From positions 1 to 64,000 of the forward strand of contig JAGIAI010000005.1 in NCBI GenBank assembly GCA_017744935.1: a DNA stretch of 64,000 nt, in the 5' to 3' direction. This document shows, piece after piece, positions 53,628 through 63,214 of the stretch. Origin of the DNA: Variovorax sp. (lineage in GTDB: Bacteria > Pseudomonadota > Gammaproteobacteria > Burkholderiales > Burkholderiaceae_C). Under the pieces are notes generated by a model. The model did no database searches. It was not told where the DNA came from and saw nothing but the letters and a program-made list of their open reading frames with translations. The translations under genes were made by a program, and so were the position numbers. The first letter of the stretch is position 1. Each line of letters starts with the position of its first letter.

Positions 53628-54959
53628 ATGACCTTTGGTACCGCCACCCTCGATCCCGCCATGACTTCGCCAGATTCCGGCGCATCCGGCGCCGCGCAAA
53701 CCGGCAAGGTGCCGCGCAGCATCGTCGCAGCTACGGTGGCGGGCAATGCGCTGGAGTTCTACGACTTCGTCACCTATGCCTTCTTCGCCGTCTACATCGG
53801 CAAGGCCTTCTTTCCGGCGGCGACACCGATGGGAAGCCTGATGCTGTCGGTCGCGGTGTTCGGCGTCGGCTTCTTCGCGCGGCCGCTGGGCGGCATATTG
53901 ATCGGCGCTTTCGCGGACCGCGCGGGTCGCAGGCCGGCGATGCTGCTGACCATCGGGCTCATCACCGTGGGCACGCTCGGCCTTGCGTTGACCCCGTCAT
54001 ACGCCAGCATCGGCATGGCCGCGCCGGTCATCGTGGTGGTGTGCCGGCTGGTCCAGGGCCTCGCGCTCGGCGGCGAGGTCGGACCGGCAAGCGCCTTCCT
54101 CATCGAGGCCGCACCCGAAGGCCGCCGTGGCCTCTATGCGAGCTGGCAGCTCGCGAGCCAGGGCCTGGCGGCCGGCGTGGCCGGTGTGATGGGCATGACG
54201 ATGACTGCCCTCGTCACGCCGGCGCAGATGGCTGACTGGGGTTGGCGCGTGCCTTTCGTCGTCGGCCTGCTGCTGGTGCCACTGGCGATCTACCTGCGCC
54301 GCCGCATGCCCGAGACGCTGCATGGCGATCGTCGATCGAGCAGCGCTTCCCGCGCTCGACCGCCGCGCGCAAGGTACCGCGGCTTTATCGCGATCGCGGT
54401 GCTGGTGATGGTCGGCGGCACCGTGTCCACCTACGTGCTCAACTTCATGACCACCTATGCGATCACCACGCTGAAGATGTCGCCCGGCATCGCACTCAGC
54501 GCCACGGTGGTCGGTGGCTTCGTCACCGCGGCCTTCGCATTGGTGGGTGGATGGCTGGCTGACCGCCATGGCCGCCGCAGCACGATGCTGTGGCCGCGCC
54601 TGCTCACCGTGGCGCTCGCGGTACCGGCCTTCATGCTGCTTGCGGCGCATCCGGGCATCGGCATGCTGCTCGCCGTGTCGAGCGTGCTGTCCGCGCTCAC
54701 CGCCATCAGCGGCGCCGCATCGATGACCGCCATCCCCGAGCTTCTTCCGGCCAGCTTCCGCGCCACCGGTCTCGCGATTGCGTACGCGATCGGCGTGTCC
54801 TTGTTCGGTGGAAGCACGCAATTCATCATCACCTGGCTGATCGGCGCCACCGGCAATCCGGCGGCACCGGCCTGGTACATGGCTGCCGCGAGCGTCGTGA
54901 GCGCGCTCGCCATGCTGGCACTGCCCGAAAGCCGCGACCGCAAGCTGCTGCAGGATTGA
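53628..54959 (+). CDS. MFS transporter, metabolite:H+ symporter (MHS) family
   Basis: The 443-residue carrier has AGNALEFYDFVTYAFFAVYIGKAFFP and GVGFFARPLGGILIGAFADRAGRRPAM, the hallmark of the MHS family (citrate, shikimate, ketoglutarate, proline-betaine). It probably imports the N-acylated amino acid or amide used by the flanking hydrolases. It begins 17 bp after the M20 gene. A second possible ATG is at 53661. Confidence 0.9.
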   Translation: MTFGTATLDPAMTSPDSGASGAAQTGKVPRSIVAATVAGNALEFYDFVTYAFFAVYIGKAFFPAATPMGSLMLSVAVFGVGFFARPLGGILIGAFADRAGRRPAMLLTIGLITVGTLGLALTPSYASIGMAAPVIVVVCRLVQGLALGGEVGPASAFLIEAAPEGRRGLYASWQLASQGLAAGVAGVMGMTMTALVTPAQMADWGWRVPFVVGLLLVPLAIYLRRRMPETLHGDRRSSSASRARPPRARYRGFIAIAVLVMVGGTVSTYVLNFMTTYAITTLKMSPGIALSATVVGGFVTAAFALVGGWLADRHGRRSTMLWPRLLTVALAVPAFMLLAAHPGIGMLLAVSSVLSALTAISGAASMTAIPELLPASFRATGLAIAYAIGVSLFGGSTQFIITWLIGATGNPAAPAWYMAAASVVSALAMLALPESRDRKLLQD

Positions 54960-54976
54960 CTTTCAAGGAACCGCCC

Positions 54977-56392
54977 ATGAACCACACCGAACTCTGGCGC
55001 CTGAGCGCCATCGAACTCGCCGATCGCATCCGCCGCAAGGACGTCTCCGCGCTGGAGGCGACCGATAGCGTGCTGGCGCGCATCGATGCCTGCAACCCCG
55101 CAGTCAACGCACTCACCGAAGTGATGCACGACAGCGCCCGCGCTGCGGCACGCGAAGCCGATGCCGCACACGCGCGCGGCGAAGCGCTCGGGCCGCTGCA
55201 CGGCGTGCCGGTCACCATCAAGATCAACGTCGACGTGGCAGGTAGCGCGGGCAGCGGCGGCATCGTCGCGTTGAAGCAGCTCGTGCCCGAGGCCGATGCG
55301 CCGCTCGTCAGCAATCTCAGGCGAGCGGGCGGCATCGTCGTCGGCCGGTCGAACACGCCGTCGTTCTCGCTGCGCTGGTTCACCGACAACGAGGCGCATG
55401 GCCGCACGCTCAATCCATGGAACCCCGCAGTCACGCCCGGTGGCTCCAGCGGTGGGGCCGCGGCGGCTGCGGCGTTGGGCATGGGCCCGATCGCACACGG
55501 CAACGACTACGGCGGCTCCATTCGGCATCCCGCGTGGGCCTGCGGCGTGGTGGGCTTGCGTCCCACGGCGGGACGCGTGCCCGCCTTCAATGCCACCGCA
55601 AAGGACGATCGCATCGTCACCAACCAGTTGATGTCGGTGCAGGGGCCGCTCACACGGCGCGTCGCCGATGCACGCGTGGCCTTCGAAGTCATGGCGCAGG
55701 GCGATCCGCGCGATCCGCTGTGGGTGCCGGCGCCGTTCGCGTATCCCGACAGCGCACGGCCGGTGCGGGTCGCGCTGTTCAAGCAGCACGCGGGCATCAA
55801 GGCCGATGCGAGCGTGGTGCGCGCGCTGGAGCAGGCCGCGCAGTGGCTGGCCGACGCGGGCTACCAGGTCGAGGAGGCAGTGCCGCCGCATTTCGACGAA
55901 GCCGCGCGGCTGTGGCGCGCGATGCTCAACGACGACCTTCGCCGCGGCGGAGGCCCGGCGATCGAGGCAATGGGCGACGCGGCAGTGCGCAATGCGTTCC
56001 GCTTCCAGCTCGGCGATCTCGAACCGATGGACCGTGACGCCTATCTGTCGGCCTTCCAGCGTCGTCTCACGATTGCGCGCGCATGGTCGCTGTTCCTTGC
56101 GGACTATCCGGTGCTGCTCATGCCAGTCTCGTGGGAGCGTCAGTTCTCCATCGACGACGATCAACGATCGCAGTCGCGCTACGAAGAGATGCTCATCGCG
56201 CAGGCGCCGCTTCTCGGCACCGCTGCGCTGGGGCTCCCGGGGTTGTCCGTGCCCACCGGCCTCGTCGACGGCCTGCCGACCGGCGTGCAGATCGTCAGCA
56301 CGCGCTACCGCGAAGACCTGGCGCTGGCGGCGGGCGAGGTCATCGAGCGCGCGGCCGGTTTCTCGGTGCTGGCGCACCTCGCGCCGCGCTGA
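54977..56392 (+). CDS. Amidase signature family enzyme
   Basis: The 471-residue protein has the Ser-Ser-Lys catalytic set of amidases: Lys in GVPVTIKINVDVAG, Ser in TPGGSSGGAAAA and the nucleophile Ser in NDYGGSIRHPA. It hydrolyses an amide to carboxylate and ammonia. The ATG at 54977 follows CAAGGAACC. Its stop shares a base with the Lrp gene start (TGATG). The open frame upstream belongs to the MFS gene in another frame. Confidence 0.9.
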   Translation: MNHTELWRLSAIELADRIRRKDVSALEATDSVLARIDACNPAVNALTEVMHDSARAAAREADAAHARGEALGPLHGVPVTIKINVDVAGSAGSGGIVALKQLVPEADAPLVSNLRRAGGIVVGRSNTPSFSLRWFTDNEAHGRTLNPWNPAVTPGGSSGGAAAAAALGMGPIAHGNDYGGSIRHPAWACGVVGLRPTAGRVPAFNATAKDDRIVTNQLMSVQGPLTRRVADARVAFEVMAQGDPRDPLWVPAPFAYPDSARPVRVALFKQHAGIKADASVVRALEQAAQWLADAGYQVEEAVPPHFDEAARLWRAMLNDDLRRGGGPAIEAMGDAAVRNAFRFQLGDLEPMDRDAYLSAFQRRLTIARAWSLFLADYPVLLMPVSWERQFSIDDDQRSQSRYEEMLIAQAPLLGTAALGLPGLSVPTGLVDGLPTGVQIVSTRYREDLALAAGEVIERAAGFSVLAHLAPR

Positions 56393-56817
56393 TGGCCCTC
56401 GACGACCTCGACCGGCAGCTCATCGCGCTGCTGCGCCGCGATGCGCGCATGCCGGTCGCCACGCTCGCCGCGAAGCTGGAAACTTCGCGCGGCACCATCG
56501 CCAATCGCCTGCGCAAGCTCGAAGACGAAGGCGTGGTCACGGGCTACACCATCAATCTCCGGCCGGATGCCGAGCCGCACCGTATCCGCGCCTGGATGGG
56601 CATCCGCGTGGAAGGCAACCAGGCTCGCAGCGTCATTGCCACGCTCATCGGCGAGCCCGGCGTGAGCGCCTTGCACGACACCAACGGCCGCTGGGACATG
56701 CTGGCTGAACTCTGCGCCGGATCGATGGCCGAGCTCTCGGACCTGCTCGAACGCATCCGTCTCGCGAAAGGCATTGCGCACAGCGAGACCAACATCCTGC
56801 TCGCGACCTATCGCTAG
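56392..56817 (+). CDS. Lrp/AsnC-family regulator
   Basis: The 141-residue protein has an N-terminal helix-turn-helix (DDLDRQLIALLRRDARMPVATLAAKLETSRGTIANRLRKLED) and a C-terminal RAM domain that binds amino acids (GIRVEGNQARSVI, WDMLAELCA). It is translationally coupled to the amidase gene and followed 154 bp later by ornithine cyclodeaminase. The likely role is sensing an amino acid released by the amidase or M20 enzyme. Confidence 0.88.
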   Translation: MALDDLDRQLIALLRRDARMPVATLAAKLETSRGTIANRLRKLEDEGVVTGYTINLRPDAEPHRIRAWMGIRVEGNQARSVIATLIGEPGVSALHDTNGRWDMLAELCAGSMAELSDLLERIRLAKGIAHSETNILLATYR

Positions 56818-56971
56818 GCGCATCTCGCAGCGCGCAATGTGGCAACGCGCGCTGCCACTCTGGCAGCCCGTCAACGCAGAACACGGCAATCTGCGGCCTT
56901 CGAATTGAGCAGCTCCGTTGGGAGACTTCCTCTCGGACAGGAAATCTTTTCAACCCCTCTTGGAGCGACTC

Positions 56972-58024
56972 ATGCAACAAACCAAATCACGCTATCCGAC
57001 CGTCACCTATCTCAGCGCGCCCGAGATGATCCGCCTCGTACGCCGCCTCGGTGTGCCGGCATGCATCGCCGGCGTGGCCGAGCGTATCGAACGCGAGTTC
57101 CTGCGCTGGAACGAATTCGACAAGAGCGCACGCGTGGCCTGTCATTCGAACGTCGGCACCATCGAACTCATGCCCGTCGCCGATGCCGAGCAATACGCCT
57201 TCAAGTACGTCAACGGGCATCCGGCCAACTGGCGGCTCGGCCTCCCCACGGTGATGGCTTTCGGCGTGCTCGCCGATGTCCACACTGGCGCGCCGCGCTT
57301 GCTGAGCGAACTCACACTGACGACCGCTATCCGCACCGCCGCGATGTCTGGCGTGGCGGCGCGCGCACTCGCGCGCAGGAACAGCCGCCGCATGGCCCTG
57401 ATCGGCAATGGCGCGCAAAGCGAGTTCCAGGCGCTCGCCTTCCGCGATCTCGTGGGAGTCCGGGAGCTTCATCTGTTCGATATCGACCGCGCAGCCAGCG
57501 ACAAGCTGGCCGCCAATCTGTGCGGGCAGGGCATGGAGGTGCACATCTTCGACAGCACCGCCGATGCGGTGCGCGGCGTCGACATCGTCACCACGGTGAC
57601 CGCCGACAAGGCGAACGCCACCATCCTCACGCCGGAGATGATCGAGCCCGGGATGCACGTCAATGCGGTCGGCGGCGACTGTCCCGGCAAGACCGAGCTG
57701 GCACGGGCGGTCGTCGAAGCGGCCACGGTCTTCGTCGAGTTCGAGCCGCAATCGCGCATCGAAGGCGAGATCCAGCAGATGCCCGCCGACTTCGAGGTGA
57801 CCGAGTTCTGGCGCGTGCTCGCCGGCGTCGTTGCCGGGCGCAGCAGCGAAATGGAAGTCACGCTCTTCGATTCGGTGGGCTTCGCCCTGGAAGACTTCGC
57901 GGCACTCGGGTTCATGCGGGACCAGGCGATGGCGCTGGGGATCGGGGAGCGCATCGAACTGCTGCCCGAGGCGGACGATCCCAAGGACCTCTATGGCCTG
58001 GTTGGCGCGTCGGTGGCTGCCTGA
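56972..58024 (+). CDS. Ornithine cyclodeaminase / mu-crystallin family
   Basis: The 350-residue protein has the cyclodeaminase pattern: VACHSNVGTIELMPVAD with the substrate region, KYVNGHPANWRLGLPTVMAFGVL, a Rossmann NAD motif near IGNGAQSEF, and AVGGDCPGKTEL with the catalytic-type Asp. It converts ornithine to proline and ammonia, or reduces a cyclic imine in related enzymes. The ATG at 56972 follows TTGGAG. Its 3' end overlaps the convergent LysR gene by 34 bases. Confidence 0.9.
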   Translation: MQQTKSRYPTVTYLSAPEMIRLVRRLGVPACIAGVAERIEREFLRWNEFDKSARVACHSNVGTIELMPVADAEQYAFKYVNGHPANWRLGLPTVMAFGVLADVHTGAPRLLSELTLTTAIRTAAMSGVAARALARRNSRRMALIGNGAQSEFQALAFRDLVGVRELHLFDIDRAASDKLAANLCGQGMEVHIFDSTADAVRGVDIVTTVTADKANATILTPEMIEPGMHVNAVGGDCPGKTELARAVVEAATVFVEFEPQSRIEGEIQQMPADFEVTEFWRVLAGVVAGRSSEMEVTLFDSVGFALEDFAALGFMRDQAMALGIGERIELLPEADDPKDLYGLVGASVAA

Positions 58025-58941
58025 GCCTTCAGCGCCTCGTACAGCCGCGCGGCCGCTGCGCTCAATCCGCTGGTGGGCCGAAGTGCCCCGATTGGCGCGA
58101 GCGGATGTTCATCACCGCCGCGCAGATGAACGAGCCGGCCGGCGTCGAGCAAAGGCCTGACGAGATTCAACGGCAGGAGCGCCAGCAGATCCTGCTGCTG
58201 CAGAAGCTGCCACAGCATGGGCGCCGAGCGGGTCACGATCGGGTAGGTGGCTGGCGTTGCAGGAAAACGCTCCAGCAGCTCGTCGAATCGCCTGCGCGCC
58301 GACAGCGAAGCGGGCAGCAGGAGCCACCGATGCGCGGACAGTGCCTTCATGCTGGGCGCACGCGCGCGTGCGAGAGGGTGGCCGGGCCTGCACACCACCA
58401 CGAAGCGGTCGCCGCGCAGCGGCTCGAACACCCAGCCTTCGGGCACGACCGGGGGCTCGCGGCAGATGGCGAGGTCGACTTCGCTGCGCGCGATGGCAAG
58501 CAACTGGTCTTCGCCCTCTGCCTCATCCAATCGCACCTGGATGCCCGGATGGCGATCGCTGAAGCGCGGCAGCGCATCGAGCAGCAACCCGTGAACAGCG
58601 GACGCCGAGGCGATCAGGCGGACGTAGCCCTCGCCCTGGTTCTGCCGGGCGGCCAGCGCGGCTGCACCGTCGGCGAGGCCAAGCAGCAACTGGCGCGCAA
58701 CGGGCAGCAGGTCCGCGCAGGCAGCCGTGGGACGAACGCCGCGCGCATGTCTGTCGAACAGCCGGATGTCCAGCAGCGACTCCAGATAGGCCAGGGTCTG
58801 TGTCACCGAGGACTGGGTCATGCCGATGGCCTGTGCGGTGCGCTGCACGCTGCCCAGCTCGGCCAGGTGCAGCAACACCTGGATGTGCCGGAACTTGCCG
58901 CGCGCGAGCAGGCGGTTGAGCAGGGCGGAGGGCGTTTGCAT
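57991..58941 (-). CDS. LysR-family transcriptional regulator
   Basis: The 316-residue protein has a LysR helix-turn-helix (SVQRTAQAIGMTQSSVTQTLAYLESLLDIRLFDRHARG) and a GbpR/AbgR-like effector domain. It is divergent from the Bug receptor, hydrolase and tannase-like genes, with 100 bp between starts, so it probably controls that unit. It overlaps ocd at the 3' end, an antisense overlap of 34 bases. Confidence 0.87.
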   Translation of the reverse strand: MQTPSALLNRLLARGKFRHIQVLLHLAELGSVQRTAQAIGMTQSSVTQTLAYLESLLDIRLFDRHARGVRPTAACADLLPVARQLLLGLADGAAALAARQNQGEGYVRLIASASAVHGLLLDALPRFSDRHPGIQVRLDEAEGEDQLLAIARSEVDLAICREPPVVPEGWVFEPLRGDRFVVVCRPGHPLARARAPSMKALSAHRWLLLPASLSARRRFDELLERFPATPATYPIVTRSAPMLWQLLQQQDLLALLPLNLVRPLLDAGRLVHLRGGDEHPLAPIGALRPTSGLSAAAARLYEALKAQAATDAPTRP

Positions 58942-59041
58942 GAGCGTTCGGGAAGTCTAATGGCTCGGCGCAATTTTTAATTTGTCACCGATACCTCTGT
59001 CTGGCGAAGATGCGCTCAAGAATTCAGGAGACACGCAACCC

Positions 59042-60022
59042 ATGAAGCCCCTCATCCGCGCCGTGGCTGCCACGGCGTTTGTGCTGCAGGCACTCGCCTG
59101 CAACATGGCCTCAGCACAGTCGGCGGACTGGCCGTCACGCCCGATCAAGATCGTGGTCCCCGCGCCGGCCGGTGGTCCCTATGACCGCACGATTCGCCCG
59201 ATCGCACAGCGAATGGCGCAGACGCTCAAGCAGCCGGTGGTGATCGACAACCGCCCGAGCGCCGGGAATGTCGTCGGCACGCAGGTCGGCGCCAGTGCGC
59301 CACCCGACGGCTACACGCTGACGATGACCGGGATGCTCAACACCATCGCGCAGAGCATGTACGACAACCTGTCCTTCGACATCGTCAAGGACTTCGAGCA
59401 CATCGGCGTCATCGGAGAAGGTGCGCAATGGCTGGTGGTGCGCGGCGACGCCGGCATCGCAAGCCTGCAGGACCTGGTGCAGCAGGCGAAGAAGGAGCCG
59501 GGCAAGATCAACTATGCGAGTTCGGGCGCGGGGAGCACAGGGCACCTCGTCATGGAGCAGCTGCAGCGCGCCGCGCAGATCCAGCTCACTCATGTGCCGT
59601 ACAAGGGCGCGGCACCGGCGCTGCAGGACGTCCTCGCTGGCGTCGTCTCGGTGATCGTCGTGCCGCCGACCTCGGTGACGCCGATGGTCCAGAGCGGCAA
59701 GCTGAAAGTGCTGGCCACTTCGAGCGCCACGCGCGCGCCAAGCGCGCCCGACCTGCCGACCTTCGCGGAGCTGGGCTACAAGCAGCTCACCGTGACGGCC
59801 TGGGTCGGCCTGTCGGCCCCCAAGGGCACGCCCAAGCCCATCATCGACAAAGTGCACGCCGCACTCGAGGTCGCCGTCAAGGACCCTGCCGTCCTCAAGC
59901 AGCTCGAAGCCGAGGGGCTCACCGCACTCAGCGGCACATCCGCGCAGTACGCACAGATGGTGCGCGCCGATACCGAGCGCTGGGGCAACCTCGTGCGCAG
60001 CCTCAATCTCAAAGCCAACTGA
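59042..60022 (+). CDS. Bug/TctC-family tripartite tricarboxylate transporter receptor
   Basis: The 326-residue protein has a signal peptide ending near MASAQS and the Bug pattern WPSRPIKIVVPAPAGGPYDRTIRPIAQRM and VVIDNRPSAGNVVG. It binds a carboxylate solute in the periplasm. The ATG at 59042 gives the signal peptide; the earlier ATG at 58982 is not needed. It is the first gene of a unit with an alpha/beta hydrolase and a tannase-like esterase, so the ligand may be an aromatic acid released by them. Confidence 0.9.
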   Translation: MKPLIRAVAATAFVLQALACNMASAQSADWPSRPIKIVVPAPAGGPYDRTIRPIAQRMAQTLKQPVVIDNRPSAGNVVGTQVGASAPPDGYTLTMTGMLNTIAQSMYDNLSFDIVKDFEHIGVIGEGAQWLVVRGDAGIASLQDLVQQAKKEPGKINYASSGAGSTGHLVMEQLQRAAQIQLTHVPYKGAAPALQDVLAGVVSVIVVPPTSVTPMVQSGKLKVLATSSATRAPSAPDLPTFAELGYKQLTVTAWVGLSAPKGTPKPIIDKVHAALEVAVKDPAVLKQLEAEGLTALSGTSAQYAQMVRADTERWGNLVRSLNLKAN

Positions 60023-60043
60023 TCCGACACGATCCGACACGAC

Positions 60044-60844
60044 ATGCCATTTGCCGATTCGCGGGGCCGCCGCATCTACTACGAACGTCACGGCCAGGGA
60101 CCGGCCGTGCTCTTCCTGCACGGGGCGGGCTCGAACGCCGCCACCTGGTGGCAGCAGCTGCCGGTGTTCAGCCCGCACTACACCTGCCTCACGATGGACA
60201 TCCGCTGCTTCGGCCGCTCGGTGGCGCCGCTGGACGAGTTCTCGCTGGAGAACTTCGTCGCCGACGTGATGGCCGTGCTCGACCGGGAAGACATCGACCA
60301 GGTGCGCATCGTCGGCCAGTCGCTGGGCGGGATGATCGGGCTGAAGACGGCGCTCGCGCATCCGCAGCGCGTGGCCGCGTTCGTGGCTTGCGACAGTTCG
60401 CTCGCCATCGATCATCCGGTGCTGCTCGGCATTCTGGAGAAGCGCCAGATCAGCCAGCGCGCGACCTCGATCGAGCAACGATCGCTGGGCCGCTGGTTTC
60501 TCGAGACGCATCCCGACAAGGCGGCGCTGTACGCGCAGATCAATCACTTCAATCCAAGCACACATTCGATTGCCGCAGCGGATTGGGGCGCCACGCTTGC
60601 ATCGTTGATGCAGCCCGACCGCGTGATCCCGATGGCCGCCTTGCGCGATGTGCATTGCCCGACGCTGCTGCTGGTGGGTAGCGAAGATCCCATCGTTCCG
60701 GTGTCCGTCGCAAACGAACTGACTGGCTGGATCCCCGGCAGCGAAGTCGTGGTCGTGGCCGACGCGGGCCACTCGACCTACTTCGAGAAGCCGGTGGAGT
60801 TCAACCGGCACGTGAGCGAGTTCCTGCGCCGTCGTGTCAAATAG
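60044..60844 (+). CDS. Alpha/beta hydrolase
   Basis: The 266-residue protein has FLHGAGSNAATW (oxyanion loop), the nucleophile elbow GQSLGG, a late Asp in VGSEDPIVP and the His in DAGHSTYFEKP, so the Ser-Asp-His triad is complete. It has no signal peptide. Relatives include C-C bond hydrolases and 3-oxoadipate enol-lactonase. It lies 21 bp after the Bug receptor gene. Confidence 0.85.
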   Translation: MPFADSRGRRIYYERHGQGPAVLFLHGAGSNAATWWQQLPVFSPHYTCLTMDIRCFGRSVAPLDEFSLENFVADVMAVLDREDIDQVRIVGQSLGGMIGLKTALAHPQRVAAFVACDSSLAIDHPVLLGILEKRQISQRATSIEQRSLGRWFLETHPDKAALYAQINHFNPSTHSIAAADWGATLASLMQPDRVIPMAALRDVHCPTLLLVGSEDPIVPVSVANELTGWIPGSEVVVVADAGHSTYFEKPVEFNRHVSEFLRRRVK

Positions 60845-60885
60845 ACCTTGCCTTCATCAAGCAATCACAAGAAGGAGACAAGGCA

Positions 60886-62493
60886 ATGATCAGGCAGAAG
60901 ACTCTGGCACCGGCGTTGTGCCTTGCGGCCGTGGGCTTCGCGGCGCATGCGCAGAACATCGGCAGCTTTCGCGACGCTGCAAAGTCCGCGAGCAACTACA
61001 GCAACCCGGTCGCTTCATCGACCGGCGACTGCGCGAAGCTCGGCCAGCAGGTGGTGTCGGTCGAAGGCGCGCGCATGACGGTTCTTTCGTCGGAAGTCGT
61101 CGCGGCCGCGCAGGGCGTTCCGGACTACTGCCGCATCGTCGCGATGCTCGACCCCGAAGTCCTGATCGAAGTCGCGCTGCCCACGCGATGGAACGGCCGC
61201 TTGTACATGCGCGGCAACGGCGGCTATGCCGGTGAACGCATCGATGCGGCCAATCGCGTGGCACTGCGTGACGAAGCGCTGAAACGAGGCTTTGTCGCCG
61301 CGCAAACCAACACCGGCCACGACGCGGTTGCGCAGCCGCTCGGCACCTTTGCGCAGAACAATCTTGCGAAGCTCGTCGACTACAGCCATCGCGCGATTCA
61401 CCTGACCACGCAGGCATCCAAGGATCTCGCGAAGGCGTTCTATGGACGCACCCCCGCCAAGTCGTACTTCGATGGCTGCTCTACCGGTGGACGGCAGGGG
61501 CTCATGTCCGCGCAGCGCTATCCGGCCGACTTCGACGGCATCGCCGCGGGTGCCCCGGTGCTCAACTTCACCGGGACGATGTACGACTACGTGTCGTACG
61601 CGCCGCTGCTGAGCAAGGCGGGCTTCACGTCCGCGCAGCTCACGGAGATCGGCCGCCAGATCGTCGCGAAATGCGATGCGGTCGATGGCCTGCAGGACGG
61701 CGTCATCAGCGATCCGCGCCAATGCAGGATCAACCCCAGGACCGATCTGCAAGGCCTCAGCGAGGCGCAGATCGCGGCGCTGGAGGCGGTGCACGCCGAC
61801 ATGCAGCACAAGGGCAAGAGCGTGTTCCCGGCATGGCCCTGGGGCTCGGAGGCACCTGACACCAATGGTGTGAGCGGCTGGGCCGAGTGGTTCGTTTCCA
61901 TTCCTCCACCGCCTCCGGCACCGGGCGCGCGCACTGCATCTGTCGCGCAGGCCTTGCCGCCCGGCGAAACCCGCCAGAGCGCCTATGCACAGACCTACCT
62001 GCGCTACTTCGCGGACCAGCCCGCGAGCCGTCCGGATGCCGACTGGCGCACCTTCAACCTGGACGAGGGCTACCGCGCCACGAGCTTCATGAGCCAGATG
62101 CTGGATGCGCGCAACCCGGACCTCAGCGCGTTCAAGGCACGTGGCGGCAAGATGATCACGTACCATGGCTGGGCCGACCCCGCGCTCAATCCGATGATGA
62201 GCATCGGCTACTACGAGGAGGCCGGACGCACGACCGCCAAGCTCGACGACACCTATCGCCTGTTCATGGCGCCGGGGATGCAGCACTGCGGCAATGGGAA
62301 CGCGCCCAACATGTTCGACGCGGTGACCGCGGTCATCGACTGGGTCGAGGCAGGCAAGGCACCGGCGTCCCTCGTGGCCGTGCAGCAGCGGCCCGACGGG
62401 TCGGAGCGGAGTCGGCCGTTATGCCCCTATCCGCAGGCCGCGCAATACGTCGGAGGCGATGCGGACAAGGCGGCGAGCTTCGCGTGCCGCTGA
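60886..62493 (+). CDS. Tannase/feruloyl esterase family protein
   Basis: The 535-residue protein has a signal peptide (cleaved near HAQNIG) and the tannase CS-D-HC motif: C198-S199 in FDGCSTGG and His-Cys in PGMQHCGNG near the C-terminus, joined by a disulfide in known members. These enzymes hydrolyse ester bonds of gallates, ferulates or mono(hydroxyethyl) terephthalate. It would act in the periplasm and release an aromatic acid for the Bug receptor. The ATG at 60886 follows AAGGAGACAAGGCA. Confidence 0.88.
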   Translation: MIRQKTLAPALCLAAVGFAAHAQNIGSFRDAAKSASNYSNPVASSTGDCAKLGQQVVSVEGARMTVLSSEVVAAAQGVPDYCRIVAMLDPEVLIEVALPTRWNGRLYMRGNGGYAGERIDAANRVALRDEALKRGFVAAQTNTGHDAVAQPLGTFAQNNLAKLVDYSHRAIHLTTQASKDLAKAFYGRTPAKSYFDGCSTGGRQGLMSAQRYPADFDGIAAGAPVLNFTGTMYDYVSYAPLLSKAGFTSAQLTEIGRQIVAKCDAVDGLQDGVISDPRQCRINPRTDLQGLSEAQIAALEAVHADMQHKGKSVFPAWPWGSEAPDTNGVSGWAEWFVSIPPPPPAPGARTASVAQALPPGETRQSAYAQTYLRYFADQPASRPDADWRTFNLDEGYRATSFMSQMLDARNPDLSAFKARGGKMITYHGWADPALNPMMSIGYYEEAGRTTAKLDDTYRLFMAPGMQHCGNGNAPNMFDAVTAVIDWVEAGKAPASLVAVQQRPDGSERSRPLCPYPQAAQYVGGDADKAASFACR

Positions 62494-62531
62494 AGGGGCG
62501 CGGCTGAGCCCGCAGTGAGCGGGGCGTCGAG

Positions 62532-62561
62532 TTGACACCGCCGCGCCGCAGCGCCTAAGGT
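62532..62561 (+). promoter_or_regulatory. Probable sigma-70 promoter before the carbonic anhydrase gene
   Basis: TTGACA (62532-62537) and TAAGGT (62556-62561) are 18 bp apart, 23 bp before the ATG at 62585. Confidence 0.5.
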
Positions 62562-62584
62562 CGGCCCTGCATCCCGCCCACACC

Positions 62585-63205
62585 ATGTCGACTTCCTCCC
62601 CACCTTGCTCCGCCGCCGAAGCGCTGGCCCGTCTTCAGGAAGGCAATGAGCGATTCATGGCGGGCTGCGCGCGCTTTCCGACGGTGCAGAAGGAGGTCCT
62701 GGCCGAACTGGCGAAGGGCCAGCAACCCTTCGCGACGATCCTCGGATGCAGCGACAGCCGCGTGCCGCCCGAACTCGTGTTCGACGCCTCGTTCGGCGAG
62801 CTGTTCGTCATCCGCGTAGCGGGCAATGTCCTCGGGCCGAGCATTCTCGGCACGCTTCAGTACGCGGCCTCGCACCTGCACACGCCGCTGTTCGTCGTGC
62901 TGGGGCACGAAGGATGTGGCGCCGTGGAAGCCGCCATCGGGTCGCGCTTCCATGGCACCCGACAGAAAAGCAGGATCGAGTTGCTGCTGGAGGGCATCGT
63001 GCCGGCCCTCGAAGGGCTCGATGGCACGCAGCCTCGTGCAAAGCTGCTCCATCAGGCCGTGGAAGCGAATGTGCGGCATACCGTGCGGACTTTGCGCGAG
63101 ACGCCGGAAGCCCAGGCGCGAGAGCGCGAAGGCACGATGAAGCTCGTCGGTGCCGTCTACGAACTGCAGACCGGCCGCGTGCGCTTCCTGGAGCCGAACG
63201 ACTAG
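62585..63205 (+). CDS. Beta-class carbonic anhydrase
   Basis: The 206-residue protein has the zinc ligands of beta carbonic anhydrases: C55 in GCSDSR with D57-R59 dyad, H108 and C111 in LGHEGCGAVE. It interconverts CO2 and bicarbonate. No signal peptide is visible, so it is cytoplasmic. It begins after the promoter at 62532 and is followed by a ClC channel gene, 9 bp away. Confidence 0.92.
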   Translation: MSTSSPPCSAAEALARLQEGNERFMAGCARFPTVQKEVLAELAKGQQPFATILGCSDSRVPPELVFDASFGELFVIRVAGNVLGPSILGTLQYAASHLHTPLFVVLGHEGCGAVEAAIGSRFHGTRQKSRIELLLEGIVPALEGLDGTQPRAKLLHQAVEANVRHTVRTLRETPEAQAREREGTMKLVGAVYELQTGRVRFLEPND

Positions 63206-63214
63206 CATTGCGAC

